Assembly: GCA_016873615.1 (NCBI GenBank)
Contig: VGWX01000015.1
Span: forward strand, 1 to 40,539
DNA length: 40,539 bases
Source: Nitrospira sp.
Lineage (GTDB): Bacteria; Nitrospirota; Thermodesulfovibrionia; Thermodesulfovibrionales; SM23-35
Direction: 5' to 3'
Part shown: positions 17,300 through 25,224 of the stretch, piece after piece
How positions within the stretch are numbered: the stretch's first letter is position 1
Layout of the letters: each line of letters opens with the position of its first letter
Position numbers and translations under genes: made by a program
Notes under the pieces: model-generated
What the model saw: only the letters and a program-made list of their open reading frames with translations
What the model was told of the DNA's origin: nothing
The model's database searches: none

Positions 17300-17421
17300 C
17301 ATCAAGAGAGAGTATTCTCTCTCATTCTCGGTCGTTCCTCCCTGTGAGGCTTTTGCCTCTTTATATTCAGAATCTATTTGACTATCGGCAAAAGAATCCG
17401 CTCAAATACTCTCTCTTGATG
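17300..17421. repeat. Long inverted repeat between convergent genes
   Basis: A perfect 17-base inverted repeat, CATCAAGAGAGAGTATT at 17300-17316 and its complement at 17405-17421, encloses 88 bases. The enclosed part has smaller complementary elements (GAGGC-TTTT-GCCTC and CTTTTGCC/GGCAAAAG). It lies between the 3' ends of the SPOR gene and cstA, so it may act as a bidirectional terminator or be a small mobile palindrome. Confidence 0.75.
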
Positions 17422-17444
17422 AGATATTAATAGAATAAAGTGGG

Positions 17445-19358
17445 TTAAGAGATCTCTTCTGGTTTTGCGATTTCCGCCTTCCCCGAAAGATATCGGTATA
17501 ATTTATAGGACAAGTCTATCAGCACGATTATTGCGAGCGCAGCCATAAGTAAAACAAGAAAAGCATCGATTTTATAGGTAAGCGCTTCTGTATATGATAG
17601 TGCAGCAGATGCCTTTTCTCTGAATATCCCTATCAGCTCCCACGATGCGGTAAATGTGGTAATAAACATAAAGACCATAGGGAGAAAGGTTACCCACATA
17701 TATTTCTGTTTGCCTGATTTAACAATAAATATGGTGCCGACTCCAAAGGCGATTGCTGAGAGCAACTGATTTGCCACACCAAACATCGGCCATATTGTGG
17801 AGATATTTCCGGAATATATGAGATAACTCCATGCAGATACGACAAGTAAACTTGCAATTATATTGCCCGGCAGCCACCCTGTCTTTCCCAAAGGCTTGTA
17901 TACACTGCTCCCGAGTTCCTGTAGCAGGAATCTTGCAACCCTTGTGCCGGTGTCTACTGTAGTGAGAATAAATAATGCCTCAAACATAAGCGCAAAGTTA
18001 TACCAGTATGGCATGAGTGAATACATGCCGGGTAAGCTTGAAAGGATGGAAGCCATTCCAACTGCGAGTGATACTGCGCCGCCCGGCCTCCCCGCAACAT
18101 CTGTTCCTACCATCCTGGAGTATTCTGTAACTTTTTCAACAGGAAAACCAAGGGCAGCGATTGCATCAAAAGAGAGTTTTGTATTGATTGCAAAATAATC
18201 ACCCGGAATCAGTATGGTGGCTGCGATAAGGGCCATGACTGCAACAAAACCCTCAATGAGCATGGCGCCAAAACCGATGAGCGGTACCTCTTTCTCGCTC
18301 ATGATCATCTTCGGGGTTGTGCCTGATGATATAAGAGAATGAAACCCTGATATGGCGCCGCATGCGATTGTTATGAACATAAACGGGAATAATTTCCCAG
18401 GGATAATAGGGCCTCCTCCTCCAGCAAACCTTGTAATCGCAGGCATCTGTATGCTTGGCGCTATGATGATGACGCCCAAAGCAAGGAGAAATATGGTGCC
18501 GATCTTCATGTATGTCGACAGGTAATCTCTCGGGCAGAGCAGCATCCAAACAGGCAGGACAGAAGCAACAAAACCATAGAGCGCGATCGAAAACACCAGA
18601 CTGTTTTTCGAAAGATTAAAAAAAGGTTCGAGGAAAGAGCCGGGTATGTAATGTCCTGAGAATACTGCAATGAAAAGGAGAGTGGCTCCGATCAGACTCA
18701 TCTCTGCAACCTTTCCAGGTCTTATACGATAGAGATAAACCCCCATAAAAAAGGCTATCGGGATAGTCAGTGCGATGGTAAAGGCACCCCAGGGACTTTT
18801 TGATAAGGCGTTTACCACGGCGAGACCAAGACCTGCAAGCGCTACGATAAGAATAAACAGTATCGCAAATGACGCAGCAATGCCTCCGACAGGGCCGATC
18901 TCCTCTTTTGCCAATTGGGCAAGAGAACGGCCGTTTCTCCTGACAGAAGCAAACAATATAACCATATCATGGACAGCGCCTCCAAGGGCCGAGCCAATGA
19001 GTATCCACAGGAATCCGGGAAGATATCCGAATTGGGCTGCGAGCATCGGACCGATTAAAGGTCCTGCACCTGCTATGGCGGCAAAGTGATGGCCGAACAG
19101 AACCCAGCGGTTTGTCGGATGATAATCTATTCCGTCATAAAGTCTTTTTGCCGGTGTCGGCCGTTGTTCATCGATAGCAAGAACCTTTGCAGCAAGAAAG
19201 GATGCATAGAATCTGTACGTTATTACATAAAAGCATCCTGCAGCAACAACAAGCCAGAGCGCATTTATCTTTTCAGACGGATTGAAAATCCCGACAACAA
19301 CTGAGAGTGATATAGCGGCGATTAAAGATAATATTATCCAGATGGTTTTTTTTAGCAT
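17445..19358 (-). CDS. cstA: CstA family carbon-starvation transporter
   Basis: 637-residue polytopic membrane protein of the CstA family; characterised members import pyruvate or peptides. Signatures include HHFAAIAGAGPLIGPMLAAQ (about 89-108), PGFLWILIGSALGGAVHD, SSGTTPKMI, and WPMFGVANQLLSAIAFGVG. Hydrophobic helices run along the full length. It is slightly shorter than the E. coli protein. It stands alone and is convergent with the operon to its left. The start at 19358 has only a weak SD (AAGAG two bases upstream). Confidence 0.93.
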   Translation of the reverse strand: MLKKTIWIILSLIAAISLSVVVGIFNPSEKINALWLVVAAGCFYVITYRFYASFLAAKVLAIDEQRPTPAKRLYDGIDYHPTNRWVLFGHHFAAIAGAGPLIGPMLAAQFGYLPGFLWILIGSALGGAVHDMVILFASVRRNGRSLAQLAKEEIGPVGGIAASFAILFILIVALAGLGLAVVNALSKSPWGAFTIALTIPIAFFMGVYLYRIRPGKVAEMSLIGATLLFIAVFSGHYIPGSFLEPFFNLSKNSLVFSIALYGFVASVLPVWMLLCPRDYLSTYMKIGTIFLLALGVIIIAPSIQMPAITRFAGGGGPIIPGKLFPFMFITIACGAISGFHSLISSGTTPKMIMSEKEVPLIGFGAMLIEGFVAVMALIAATILIPGDYFAINTKLSFDAIAALGFPVEKVTEYSRMVGTDVAGRPGGAVSLAVGMASILSSLPGMYSLMPYWYNFALMFEALFILTTVDTGTRVARFLLQELGSSVYKPLGKTGWLPGNIIASLLVVSAWSYLIYSGNISTIWPMFGVANQLLSAIAFGVGTIFIVKSGKQKYMWVTFLPMVFMFITTFTASWELIGIFREKASAALSYTEALTYKIDAFLVLLMAALAIIVLIDLSYKLYRYLSGKAEIAKPEEIS

Positions 19359-19529
19359 TACTCTTAAATAATTCTAACATGCAAGATAATAAAACTTCAG
19401 TTTTCACAGCGAGCCGCCTGAGGTGACCATTGGTGCGTCGAAAATCTCTTAACAGACACGTTAGATTATATTTAGATAAACGCTTCCATATAGAAAGCCA
19501 AGGCACGTTTCTCAGCCGGTCGGTGCTAT

Positions 19530-19676
19530 GTTCTCACAGAACTGCGTATCCGGGACTTGTCAGATTATTCTGTTTGTTTTTTCCCGAAGAAACATCGCAT
19601 TCGATGGAGAAGAACTTACTTGCGGATTGATGAAGAAGTTAGCGCTGACTGAAATAATCTGCGGAAAGTCGAAGGA
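19530..19676 (+). ncRNA. Candidate structured RNA in the cstA-pheT gap
   Basis: The roughly 390-base gap between cstA and pheT has no convincing gene, but bases 19549-19676 can close a long-range stem: TCC 19549-19551 with GGA 19674-19676, GACTT 19554-19558 with AAGTC 19666-19670, and CAGATTATT 19561-19569 with AATAATCTG 19653-19661. Inside sits CATCG-CATT-CGATG (19593-19606). A separate hairpin GTTCT-CAC-AGAAC is at 19530-19542. I do not recognise the family; a 6S-like RNA was considered but not supported. Strand is assumed. Confidence 0.35.
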
Positions 19677-19712
19677 CATTAAAAAGGCTTGAAAGATAAA
19701 GGCAATCGCAGC

Positions 19713-19742
19713 TTGTCAATCATTGTTTCGCAGAGCTATAAT
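19713..19742 (+). promoter_or_regulatory. Promoter of pheT
   Basis: TTGTCA (19713-19718) and a perfect TATAAT (19737-19742) are separated by 18 bases. Transcription would start at about 19749-19750, on or one base before the pheT ATG, and there is no Shine-Dalgarno sequence. Confidence 0.65.
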
Positions 19743-19749
19743 AAACACC

Positions 19750-21804
19750 ATGCGTATATCTTTTAAATGGATAAAAGAACTCCTTGATATAACAGCTTTG
19801 CCTGACGAAGCGTCTGACAGGCTGACTATGATAGGCCTTGAGGTAGAGGGGGCAGAGTCTGTTCAGGATGATATTGTTTTTGAAGTGAATGTAACACCGA
19901 ACAGACCTGACTGCCTGAGCATGATAGGCATAGCAAGAGAATTATCTGCTGCCTACAGAATTCCCCTTAAACTACCGTCCTGTGAGATCAGTGGAGGAAG
20001 ACCTGTTCCAGATTTTTCTGTTGAAATAGTGAAACCTGAACTCTGCAACAGATATGCAGGCAGGGTTATAAAGGGTGTAAGGATAGCTGATTCTCCTGAA
20101 TGGATGAAAACCCGTCTTGAAAAATGCGGCATCCGTTCGATAAACAATGTTGTCGATGTCACAAATTATGTGCTTTTGGAATTCGGACATCCCCTGCATG
20201 CATTCGATGCTGATACAATTAAGGGCAATAGGATAGTTGTAAACACAGCAGGCGCCAATAATAAAATCGTAACACTCGACGGTGTTGAACGCTCTCTGCC
20301 GGAAGATGCCCTTCTCATCCTGGACAGCATAAGACCGATAGCGGTTGCAGGTGTTATGGGAGGCTCGGAAACAGAAGTGACTGCCAAGACAAAGAACATC
20401 TTTCTTGAGAGCGCATATTTTGAGCCATTCTCGATCAGAAAGACATCAAAGAAGCTGGGGCTTACGAGTGAGTCTTCGTACAGATTTGAAAGAGGCGCTG
20501 ATATAGAGTTTCTTGAAAAGGCGCTCGACAGGGCTGCGCTCATGATACAGGAAATTGCCGGCGGCACTATCCATGAAATCATAGACGTTTATCCGAAGAA
20601 ATATGTGCCGCAACCTGTTGAAGCGAGATTTGAAAGAATAAACAAACTGCTGGGATTGACTCTCTCTCATTCGGAAATGCTCGAAATACTGCAGAGTCTT
20701 AATATACCTGCTGAGGAGAGCGGAGATGTTTTTCTTGTATATCCTCCTGCGCACAGGCGTGATATCAGGAGAGACAGTGATGTGGCTGAAGAGATAGCCA
20801 GAATTTATGGTTTTGATAATATTCCCACAACCATCCCCAAAAGCCCCCTCTCTTCAGGACGCTTAAACAGCAGGGCAATGAATATCAGCAAAACCCGAGA
20901 AGTCATGAGAAAAGCAGGTTTTACAGAAGTGATCAATTACAGTTTTATGGGTATGGCAAGCCTTGATATGATCTCAATCCCGGGCTCGGATACAAGACGA
21001 AAAACAGTTTCGATAAACAATCCGCTCGGTCAGGACCAATGCCTGCTGAGGACGACCTTAGCGCCGGCCTTGATTGGAAACCTTAAATTTAACCTCGATC
21101 AGGGGATCAGAGATATCAGGGTCTTTGAAATAGCAAAGGTTTTTGCAGACAGAGGAGAAAGTCTTCCATTGGAGGAGTTAAGAGTTGGAGGGGTATTCTA
21201 CAGGGACAAATCTCCTTCCCTCTGGAAAGAAGACGCCAGCGGGTTTTTTATCACAAAAGGCGCTTTGGAATCTCTGTTGGAAGAGTTAAAAATAAGCGGA
21301 TTGTCATTCTCTCCATCTTCAGAGCCGTTTTTCCATATGGGTCAGGCATCTGATCTTTATGTCTCAAATGCACGCATAGGGTATATCGGAGTTCTTGGTC
21401 CTGAAATAGTCGGAACGCTTGACCTGAAGAAACAGAAGCCGGAGATTGTCCTGTTCGAACTGAACCTTGATCTTCTTTTAACATTCATACCTGCTTCAAT
21501 ACAATATAGTTCGATTCCCAAATACCCTTCCATAGAGCGTGATATTGCTGTTGTGCTTGATGGAACCATTCCTTCTTCCCGGATCACAGAGCTTATAAGG
21601 GCCTATCCGTCGGAACTTATCAAGGATATTTCCGTATTTGATTTCTTTAAAGGAGGCAATATCCCTGAAGGCAGGAAGAGCCTTGCCTTTAATATCATAT
21701 ACAGGGCAAATGACAGAACGCTTAAAGACGAGGAGGTGGAAGAGCTTCACGCCTCAGTCGTTGAATATATAATTGCAAATACAGGCGGAGAACTCAGGAA
21801 GTAG
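19750..21804 (+). CDS. pheT: Phenylalanine-tRNA ligase beta subunit, lacking the EMAP/OB domain
   Basis: 684-residue beta subunit of phenylalanyl-tRNA synthetase. It starts with the usual MRISFKWIKELLDI...GLEVEG, but then goes directly to VFEVNVTPNRPDCLSMIGIA: the roughly 110-residue EMAP/OB-fold tRNA-binding insertion of longer PheT proteins (about 795 residues in E. coli) is missing. The B3/B4 editing domain (about 90-290), B5 domain, the catalytic-like core and the C-terminal FDX-ACB anticodon-binding domain (from YSSIPKYPSIERDIAVV, about 585-684) are present. ATG 19750 fits the family start; an upstream in-frame ATG at 19723 overlaps the promoter. pheS is about 19 kb away. Confidence 0.95.
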   Translation: MRISFKWIKELLDITALPDEASDRLTMIGLEVEGAESVQDDIVFEVNVTPNRPDCLSMIGIARELSAAYRIPLKLPSCEISGGRPVPDFSVEIVKPELCNRYAGRVIKGVRIADSPEWMKTRLEKCGIRSINNVVDVTNYVLLEFGHPLHAFDADTIKGNRIVVNTAGANNKIVTLDGVERSLPEDALLILDSIRPIAVAGVMGGSETEVTAKTKNIFLESAYFEPFSIRKTSKKLGLTSESSYRFERGADIEFLEKALDRAALMIQEIAGGTIHEIIDVYPKKYVPQPVEARFERINKLLGLTLSHSEMLEILQSLNIPAEESGDVFLVYPPAHRRDIRRDSDVAEEIARIYGFDNIPTTIPKSPLSSGRLNSRAMNISKTREVMRKAGFTEVINYSFMGMASLDMISIPGSDTRRKTVSINNPLGQDQCLLRTTLAPALIGNLKFNLDQGIRDIRVFEIAKVFADRGESLPLEELRVGGVFYRDKSPSLWKEDASGFFITKGALESLLEELKISGLSFSPSSEPFFHMGQASDLYVSNARIGYIGVLGPEIVGTLDLKKQKPEIVLFELNLDLLLTFIPASIQYSSIPKYPSIERDIAVVLDGTIPSSRITELIRAYPSELIKDISVFDFFKGGNIPEGRKSLAFNIIYRANDRTLKDEEVEELHASVVEYIIANTGGELRK

Positions 21805-21824
21805 GCAGGATTGAAACAAAGACC

Positions 21825-21926
21825 TTGACATTAGTTCAGGGTTTTTGATAACTTTAAATCAGGAACAAGCCACGAAGGCTGAAAAGATGACCGGAAGGTC
21901 AGAATGCTTTCGCGGCTTTTATTTTG
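21825..21926 (+). promoter_or_regulatory. Promoter plus CCACGAAGGC hairpin leader, copy 1
   Basis: TTGACA (21825-21830) with GATAAC after 16 bases precedes a folded element at 21867-21920. Its outer stem pairs AAGCCACGAAGGC with GCTTTCGCGGCTT (one mismatch, one wobble), its inner hairpin is TGACC-GGAA-GGTCA, and a T-rich run follows. It stands 45 bases before the His-rich gene, where it could act as an attenuator, and about 60 bases after pheT, where it could act as a terminator. Confidence 0.7.
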
Positions 21927-21965
21927 CTAATAAATAGCAATAAAACAATAACCAGGAGGGTTTTT

Positions 21966-22241
21966 GTGAAAGGAAAACATGAGCACAAACATGATGAACA
22001 TTCCCATGAGCACTCACACCAGCACGATCACAAGCATCCTCATAAGGACAAAGAGCACAGTCATGAGCATTCTCACGCACACGATCATGAACACCCGCAT
22101 AAGCACAGCCATGAGCATGACCACAAAGGGAAAGCCGATGTGCACAATCATGAGCACAAGGGTAAACACGGAGTCCATGATCATAAGCATCCCGGGCATG
22201 AGAAAGAGCTGCACAAGCATAAAGATACAAAGAAGAAATAG
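21966..22241 (+). CDS. Histidine-rich metal-binding peptide (Hpn-like), 91 aa
   Basis: Small cytoplasmic-looking protein with about 33 histidines in 91 residues, mostly as HxH with Glu, Asp, Ser and Lys between (for example HSHEHSHQHDHKHPH). It has no signal peptide and no cysteine. Such composition is known for nickel-storage proteins (Hpn, Hpn-like) and HypB tails, so sequestration of Ni, Co, Zn or Cu is likely; the metal is inferred from neighbours. The start is GTG at 21966, five bases after the strong RBS AGGAGGG. It is flanked on both sides by copies of the CCACGAAGGC hairpin. The antisense and +1 frames are open only because of the repetitive composition. Confidence 0.85.
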   Translation: MKGKHEHKHDEHSHEHSHQHDHKHPHKDKEHSHEHSHAHDHEHPHKHSHEHDHKGKADVHNHEHKGKHGVHDHKHPGHEKELHKHKDTKKK

Positions 22242-22262
22242 CTGAATAGTATTTACATAACG

Positions 22263-22283
22263 TTCTGAACAAGAAGTTCGGAA
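22263..22283 (+). promoter_or_regulatory. GAAC-type hairpin before copy 2
   Basis: TTCTGAAC and GTTCGGAA form an eight-base stem with one wobble around the loop AAGAA. A similar hairpin (stem CCTGAAC/GTTCAGG, loop ACGAA) precedes copy 4 at 32244-32262, and another (GTAAGTT/AACTTAC, loop ACGAA) lies at 26941-26959. Confidence 0.5.
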
Positions 22284-22318
22284 CACAGCAGTAGATTTAA
22301 TCAGCAATTAAGAAAATT

Positions 22319-22369
22319 AAGCCACGAAGGCAAAGATGCTATGAAGGCATTGCTTTCGTGGCTTTTTTT
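22319..22369 (+). promoter_or_regulatory. CCACGAAGGC hairpin leader/terminator, copy 2
   Basis: Outer stem AAGCCACGAAGGC with GCTTTCGTGGCTT, a single wobble and no mismatch; inner stem ATGC/GCAT differs from the other copies but still pairs. Seven T residues follow, and the RBS GGAGGG of the methyltransferase gene comes only six bases later. A terminator this close to a start codon suggests attenuation, although it could also end the His-rich transcript. Confidence 0.7.
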
Positions 22370-22384
22370 GTTTTGGAGGGATGA

Positions 22385-23134
22385 ATGGAGAAACGACTTT
22401 CAAGGGCTGCGTCGGTTCAATATTGGGACGAAAACGCAAAATGGTATAAACTCTGGGTAGAGCACAATGCCTATCACAACAGACTCATCGAAATCCTCAC
22501 CTCTCTCGCCAAGCCCGGCTGGAAAGTCCTGGATATAGGCGCGGGGGGCGGCATCTTATCATTGCCTCTTGCCGCAATGGGGTGCAGGGTGACGACACTT
22601 GAGCCGTCTGCCGGTATGAGAACATTGCTCGAACAGGAAGCAGCGAAAAGGGGCATCATGTCCTTTATGATTGAGCCCCGGAGCTGGGAAAATGTGCCCT
22701 TAAGTGAAGTACGCGTTTTTGATCTCATCGTCGCGTCAAATAGTCTCCATCTCACAGAGTTCGGATTCGCATCTGCGCTGGAAAAGGTCTTTCTTGCCAA
22801 ACCGCTCCATGCATTCATTATCTCTGAAAAACAGTTTTTGGATATTTCCCATGACAGCGACTGTCATGGATATTCACGCTGTTTTGCGGAGCATTACAGT
22901 GTAGAAAGTTCATATGCTTATCACTGCGTAGGAGATGCATTTGAACACTGGTCATTTAAACATGAGCGGCAACCGGACCCAGCCGAGATGCACGCAATAA
23001 TATCGGAATTGTCTTATGAGAACGGTCATCTGTGGAGAAAAGGAAGTGCAACGGTTTGCATGTACTGCTGGTCGAGATGTTGTGCAGCTATGAACTCATA
23101 TTTACCGCTAAAGGAGGTTCTCAATGCGTATTAA
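22385..23134 (+). CDS. Class I SAM-dependent methyltransferase with Cys-rich tail
   Basis: 249-residue Rossmann methyltransferase. SAM motif I reads VLDIGAGGGILSL (48-60) with the acidic residue of motif II in TTLEPSAGM, and DLIVASNSLHL follows. The C-terminal third is rich in Cys and His (CHGYSRCF and CMYCWSRCC), which suggests a metal site. It overlaps the next gene, a TonB receptor, by 11 bases, so both belong to one operon with the SBP_bac_5 lipoprotein. Its substrate is unknown; modification of a metallophore or metal sensing are inferences from context. RBS GGAGGG is four bases upstream. Confidence 0.8.
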   Translation: MEKRLSRAASVQYWDENAKWYKLWVEHNAYHNRLIEILTSLAKPGWKVLDIGAGGGILSLPLAAMGCRVTTLEPSAGMRTLLEQEAAKRGIMSFMIEPRSWENVPLSEVRVFDLIVASNSLHLTEFGFASALEKVFLAKPLHAFIISEKQFLDISHDSDCHGYSRCFAEHYSVESSYAYHCVGDAFEHWSFKHERQPDPAEMHAIISELSYENGHLWRKGSATVCMYCWSRCCAAMNSYLPLKEVLNAY

Positions 23135-25214
23135 AATTTTCTTCTGCCTTTTCCTTTGTCTAAGTTCTGTTGTTTTCGCCGAAGAGCAGACTCAGGGTGT
23201 AAAGACAAAAATATTTCAGCTCGATGAGGTTACAGTCTCCGAGTCGGAAATCAAAGAGGAGATAAGCACACCGAATATGACCGTTGTGCTTCCCGAACTG
23301 CTTCTTCAGGGTATCGGCTCCACACTTGACTCTGCGCTTACCCGGCAGCCGGGCATCGATGTACAAAGGCCTCAGGAAGTCGGTGCGGCTCTCGATGATG
23401 ACTCAATAAAGATCAGGGGGTTCGGTTCACGCAGAATCCTTGTGACGATTGACGGAAGACCGATGAATACTTCCGGCACCGCAGGCGGCTACTTTATCGA
23501 CTGGACAACTATACCGCTGAACAATATCGAGAAGATTGAGGTCATCAAAGGCGTCAGCGATCCCGGATACGGCAACGTCCTTGGCGGGATCATTAACCTC
23601 GTCACAAAAAAGCCGACCGAAAAACCTGTCTTTGAATTACAGGGCTTGGGGGCAAGTTTCGACACCTATACCGCAAGCTTCTTCCATGCCTGGAAGCCCG
23701 GGAAATTCGAGTATGCAGTCAGTGGCGGGTATTCGGAAAGTAACGGCTATCTCAGAAATGGCGATTTCTGGCTGAAGAACGCCAACCTGCATCTCGGATA
23801 TGAACTCCCATGGCAGGGCAAGATTACAGGCGACTTGCAATATATTGGCGTGAAAAAAGGGTTTCTCGTCAATAACAGAAAATCAAAGGACTTTGATTCC
23901 CCTGATTATAACAAACCGGTCAATAACGGATATCCGGCGTCTGACGGCGAGATCATGTACGGCGGCATGGGTGCAAACCCTGAAACGGGGAGTTGGTGGA
24001 AAAAAGAAAAATATTATACCAATCTCGGATATGAACAGGTCCTCCCGAACAGCTTCCTCAAGGTCAACTACTGGTGGAATCACGGAGACAGAGAAGCATT
24101 CAACACGCGGGAGTCACTTGGCAGGGTGTTCCATAAACAATTTTTCGACGACCGGTCTTACGGCGCCGATCTGAGCTACATACTTTATCTTAAAGGCCAT
24201 ACCGTCTCAATCGGCGGAGATTACAAGCGGTTCAAGGATGACGGCGACAAAAATTATCCGGATGATTTCAGGGCATCCTTCAGAAATGGAAACTATGTGA
24301 ATGCAAAAGATGCGGGACTGTATATCATGGATGATATCGTATTAGCCGGGAAGATAATTCTCACTCCGGGCATTCGATATATGTCTTATGACGGAAATGC
24401 AGGTCCTGCAGGTCAGGCCGAAGGGATAAAAGATATCTCGATGGACGGGCTTGCTCCTTCACTCAAAGTCACTTATAATTTCGAGAGAGCAAACCTGGCA
24501 TATCTCAGCGTTGCACGCGCGCTGAGGATGCCTGCGCCCCCTGAGCACTACTGGCATTACTCACCTGATGCAGGAGTTAATACCGCAAATCTTGACTTCA
24601 AGAAGGAAGACGGCTTGATGATCCAGGGCGGATGGAAGGTTGAGTTCCCATCGAAGACACGTGTCGAGATATCTCCGTATTACTATCTCATCAATAATTT
24701 CATACAGTTCGATTTGATCAATTTTGTCTCTTACAACATCGACAAGGCAAAGCTTTACGGTATCGAAATGGAGGTGTCCCAGCAGCTTGGCAAAGGATTT
24801 TCCGTATTCGCTAATTATACGTTACAGAAAAGCAAGACCGAAGGGGACCCTTTTGTTAGTAATTTCGTTGCAGCCGGAGACAGGGACTTCGATGAGATAC
24901 CGGTCCTGCCGGAACATAAGATCAATCTCGGTGTTCAGTATAAAGGTCCGAAGAAAGAGAGGATAGCGATATATGGCAAGTACGTATCGGACCAGAAGGT
25001 GATTTATAACAACAATACGCTTTCTAACACGAATCTCAGAGTGAGAGAACAGGACGCATTTTTCACTGCGGACATCGAAGTGTCCTACCCTGTCATAAAG
25101 AATATCGAGATAACAGGCTACGTCCATAACCTGTTTGATGAAAATTATCAGGAGCGCTTCGGATTTCCTGCAGCTGAACGGAATTTCGGTATCGGCCTGA
25201 AGGCGGTCTTCTAA
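23124..25214 (+). CDS. TonB-dependent outer-membrane receptor 1
   Basis: 696-residue TonB-dependent receptor. A signal peptide (MRIKIFFCLFLCLSSVVFA) is followed by a putative TonB box region (FQLDEVTVSES), the plug domain (about 50-160: DSIKIRGFGSRRILVTIDG, IEKIEVIKGVSDPGYGN, GGIINLVTKKP) and a 22-strand-type beta barrel ending in phenylalanine (GIGLKAVF). It starts ten bases inside the methyltransferase 3' end, with an excellent RBS AGGAGGT. The plug is standard. Ligand unknown; the metal context suggests a chelated metal. Confidence 0.93.
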   Translation: MRIKIFFCLFLCLSSVVFAEEQTQGVKTKIFQLDEVTVSESEIKEEISTPNMTVVLPELLLQGIGSTLDSALTRQPGIDVQRPQEVGAALDDDSIKIRGFGSRRILVTIDGRPMNTSGTAGGYFIDWTTIPLNNIEKIEVIKGVSDPGYGNVLGGIINLVTKKPTEKPVFELQGLGASFDTYTASFFHAWKPGKFEYAVSGGYSESNGYLRNGDFWLKNANLHLGYELPWQGKITGDLQYIGVKKGFLVNNRKSKDFDSPDYNKPVNNGYPASDGEIMYGGMGANPETGSWWKKEKYYTNLGYEQVLPNSFLKVNYWWNHGDREAFNTRESLGRVFHKQFFDDRSYGADLSYILYLKGHTVSIGGDYKRFKDDGDKNYPDDFRASFRNGNYVNAKDAGLYIMDDIVLAGKIILTPGIRYMSYDGNAGPAGQAEGIKDISMDGLAPSLKVTYNFERANLAYLSVARALRMPAPPEHYWHYSPDAGVNTANLDFKKEDGLMIQGGWKVEFPSKTRVEISPYYYLINNFIQFDLINFVSYNIDKAKLYGIEMEVSQQLGKGFSVFANYTLQKSKTEGDPFVSNFVAAGDRDFDEIPVLPEHKINLGVQYKGPKKERIAIYGKYVSDQKVIYNNNTLSNTNLRVREQDAFFTADIEVSYPVIKNIEITGYVHNLFDENYQERFGFPAAERNFGIGLKAVF

Positions 25215-25224
25215 AATCGCGCCT

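Noticed and set aside
19430-19630. 66-codon frame in the cstA-pheT gap
   Set aside because: No RBS, no domain, and it overlaps the complementary stems of the structured region.
21919-22307. Two minus-strand frames opposite the His-rich gene (Cys/His/Ala-rich and Val/Leu/Met-rich)
   Set aside because: Both arise from the repetitive CAT/CAC/GAG composition of the sense gene, which has the strong RBS.
21867-22369. CRISPR-like array from repeated hairpins
   Set aside because: The copies are spaced by genes, not by uniform spacers, and no cas gene is present.
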